Source: Cladochytrium replicatum (taxonomy: Eukaryota; Chytridiomycota; Chytridiomycetes; Cladochytriales; Cladochytriaceae). Taken from it: 64,000 nucleotides of DNA. The notes under the pieces are model-generated. The model ran no database searches. It saw only the letters and a list, made by a program, of their open reading frames with translations, and was not told the DNA's origin. Numbering within the stretch: position 1 is the stretch's first letter; each line of letters starts with the position of its first letter. Location of the stretch: contig JAHLKD010000047.1 of assembly GCA_025526935.1 (NCBI GenBank), positions 124,001 through 188,000 on the forward strand, in the 5' to 3' direction. The translations under genes were made by a program, and so were the position numbers. Of the stretch, positions 63,339 through 64,000 are shown one piece after another.

Positions 63339-64000
63339 TCACCACTGCTGCCCACGATACCCTCCATATTGCTTCTGTCTGCTTTTGAACTCTTTCAACC
63401 AAGTAGTCTGCTCAGCAAGACCCGCCTCGGACCTGAGTTGCCCGCTTTCCCATGCTACCCTCCTACCCGAACTGGCTCCCCACCACGGACGCCCGTGTGG
63501 AGGAGCATATGGTGTATGCTTTGCTGGCAAACTATATGGATGAAAGCCATCTCGCGGTAATAGTGGGTCGGTATGAGGCGGAAAGCTCTTCGAAGGTACA
63601 ACAGGATGTCGATGGACACCGGTCATGAGGTATGATTGTTCGAGGGCGAGCATGGGATCATGATTTGACGGTGGTGGCGGCAGCCGAGTGTGCAACGTTC
63701 CCGTTCCACCAACTCTACCATAATCCCGCCTTGAGAGGCAAGATCAGTTTTGTGAGGATCGGCTGATCTAATAGCTTTACCGGTGCAATCCGGCCCGTGA
63801 ATGCTGTAGAGATTGAAACGTCTGTTTCAGTTCCATTTCTATTGCATCCATTTCTTTGCTCTTGCTAGTTATCGGAGTAGCCGCGAACGGTGCTGTTGTA
63901 GTGGTTCTGTCTTCCCTGTACAGCATTCCTTGATCGCGATATCCAGAGCTCTCTCCACTCCTATCGCGAAGGTCTGGGTCCGCATTCGTGTTGAGAGGGC
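63339..64000 (-). CDS. C-terminal part of an unrecognised gene (cut by window edge)
   Basis: Two minus-strand exons join in frame. The first runs from the window edge to about 63783 and includes SKSKEMDAIEMELKQTFQSLQHSRAG, a short heptad-like stretch. After an intron of about 60 nt ending TGGTAG, the last exon reads a Pro/His/Arg-rich segment and ends KSRQKQYGGYRGQQW at 63339. I do not recognise the protein; it looks mainly disordered. Confidence 0.5.

Noticed and set aside
62949-63560. A 203-residue plus-strand membrane protein
   Set aside because: It overlaps a better supported minus-strand gene, has a chance-like composition and no motif.

Overview
The window looks like chromosomal DNA of a filamentous or zoosporic fungus, probably an early-diverging (chytrid-like) lineage. 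Genes are split by short GT-AG introns, mostly about 45-90 nt, and intergenic gaps are short in gene-dense parts. The gene set mixes conserved fungal genes (Sec23, Tim17, Pwp2, Atg18, a PPR protein, an AcrB-like protein) with genes that yeasts lack or keep patchily (glutaryl-CoA dehydrogenase, taspase, an NCoR/Snt1-type triple-SANT protein). The lineage is inferred from this content, not shown by a marker.

Layout. 0-4.2 kb: the 5' part of a glutaryl-CoA dehydrogenase gene (minus) diverges from SEC23 (plus). 4.2-10.9 kb: a repeat-filled block. It holds a GGGT-rich dispersed element carrying telomere-like units, a young LTR element nested inside an older solo LTR of the same family, and a Ty3-type RNase H remnant. 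11.0-11.7 kb: TIM17. 11.7-15.8 kb: no convincing gene, two tandem repeats. 15.8-19.1 kb: a cluster of one intact seven-pass membrane protein gene and two decayed relatives. 19.4-22.4 kb: PWP2. 22.4-30.2 kb: an accessory stretch with a 57-residue secreted cysteine-containing protein, a broken C-terminal fragment of PurL, an unrecognised secreted protein behind a TATA box, and a frameshifted Tim17-family copy. 30.3-31.8 kb: a second intact seven-pass paralogue.

32-56.8 kb is a compact housekeeping block: an NCoR/Snt1-like triple-SANT corepressor, a PPR protein, a C2H2 transcription factor diverging from a PA-TM-RING ubiquitin ligase, ATG18 diverging from taspase across 66 bp, WDR24/SEA2 ending 55 bp from taspase, and an AcrB-like membrane/coiled-coil protein. 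56.8-60.9 kb is a second repeat-rich stretch reusing the families of the first. 60.9-62.8 kb holds a multi-pass UPF0658-like membrane protein. The right edge cuts a minus-strand gene.

Functional themes are secretion and membranes (SEC23, PA-TM-RING ligase, UPF0658-like), nutrient signalling and autophagy (WDR24 of SEACAT/GATOR2, ATG18), mitochondria (GCDH, TIM17, PPR) and ribosome assembly (PWP2). The most novel-looking content is the seven-pass membrane family, which has a receptor-like topology and both live and dead copies, together with the small secreted proteins. All gene models are reconstructions by eye. Where total exon length is stated, I checked that it is a multiple of three.
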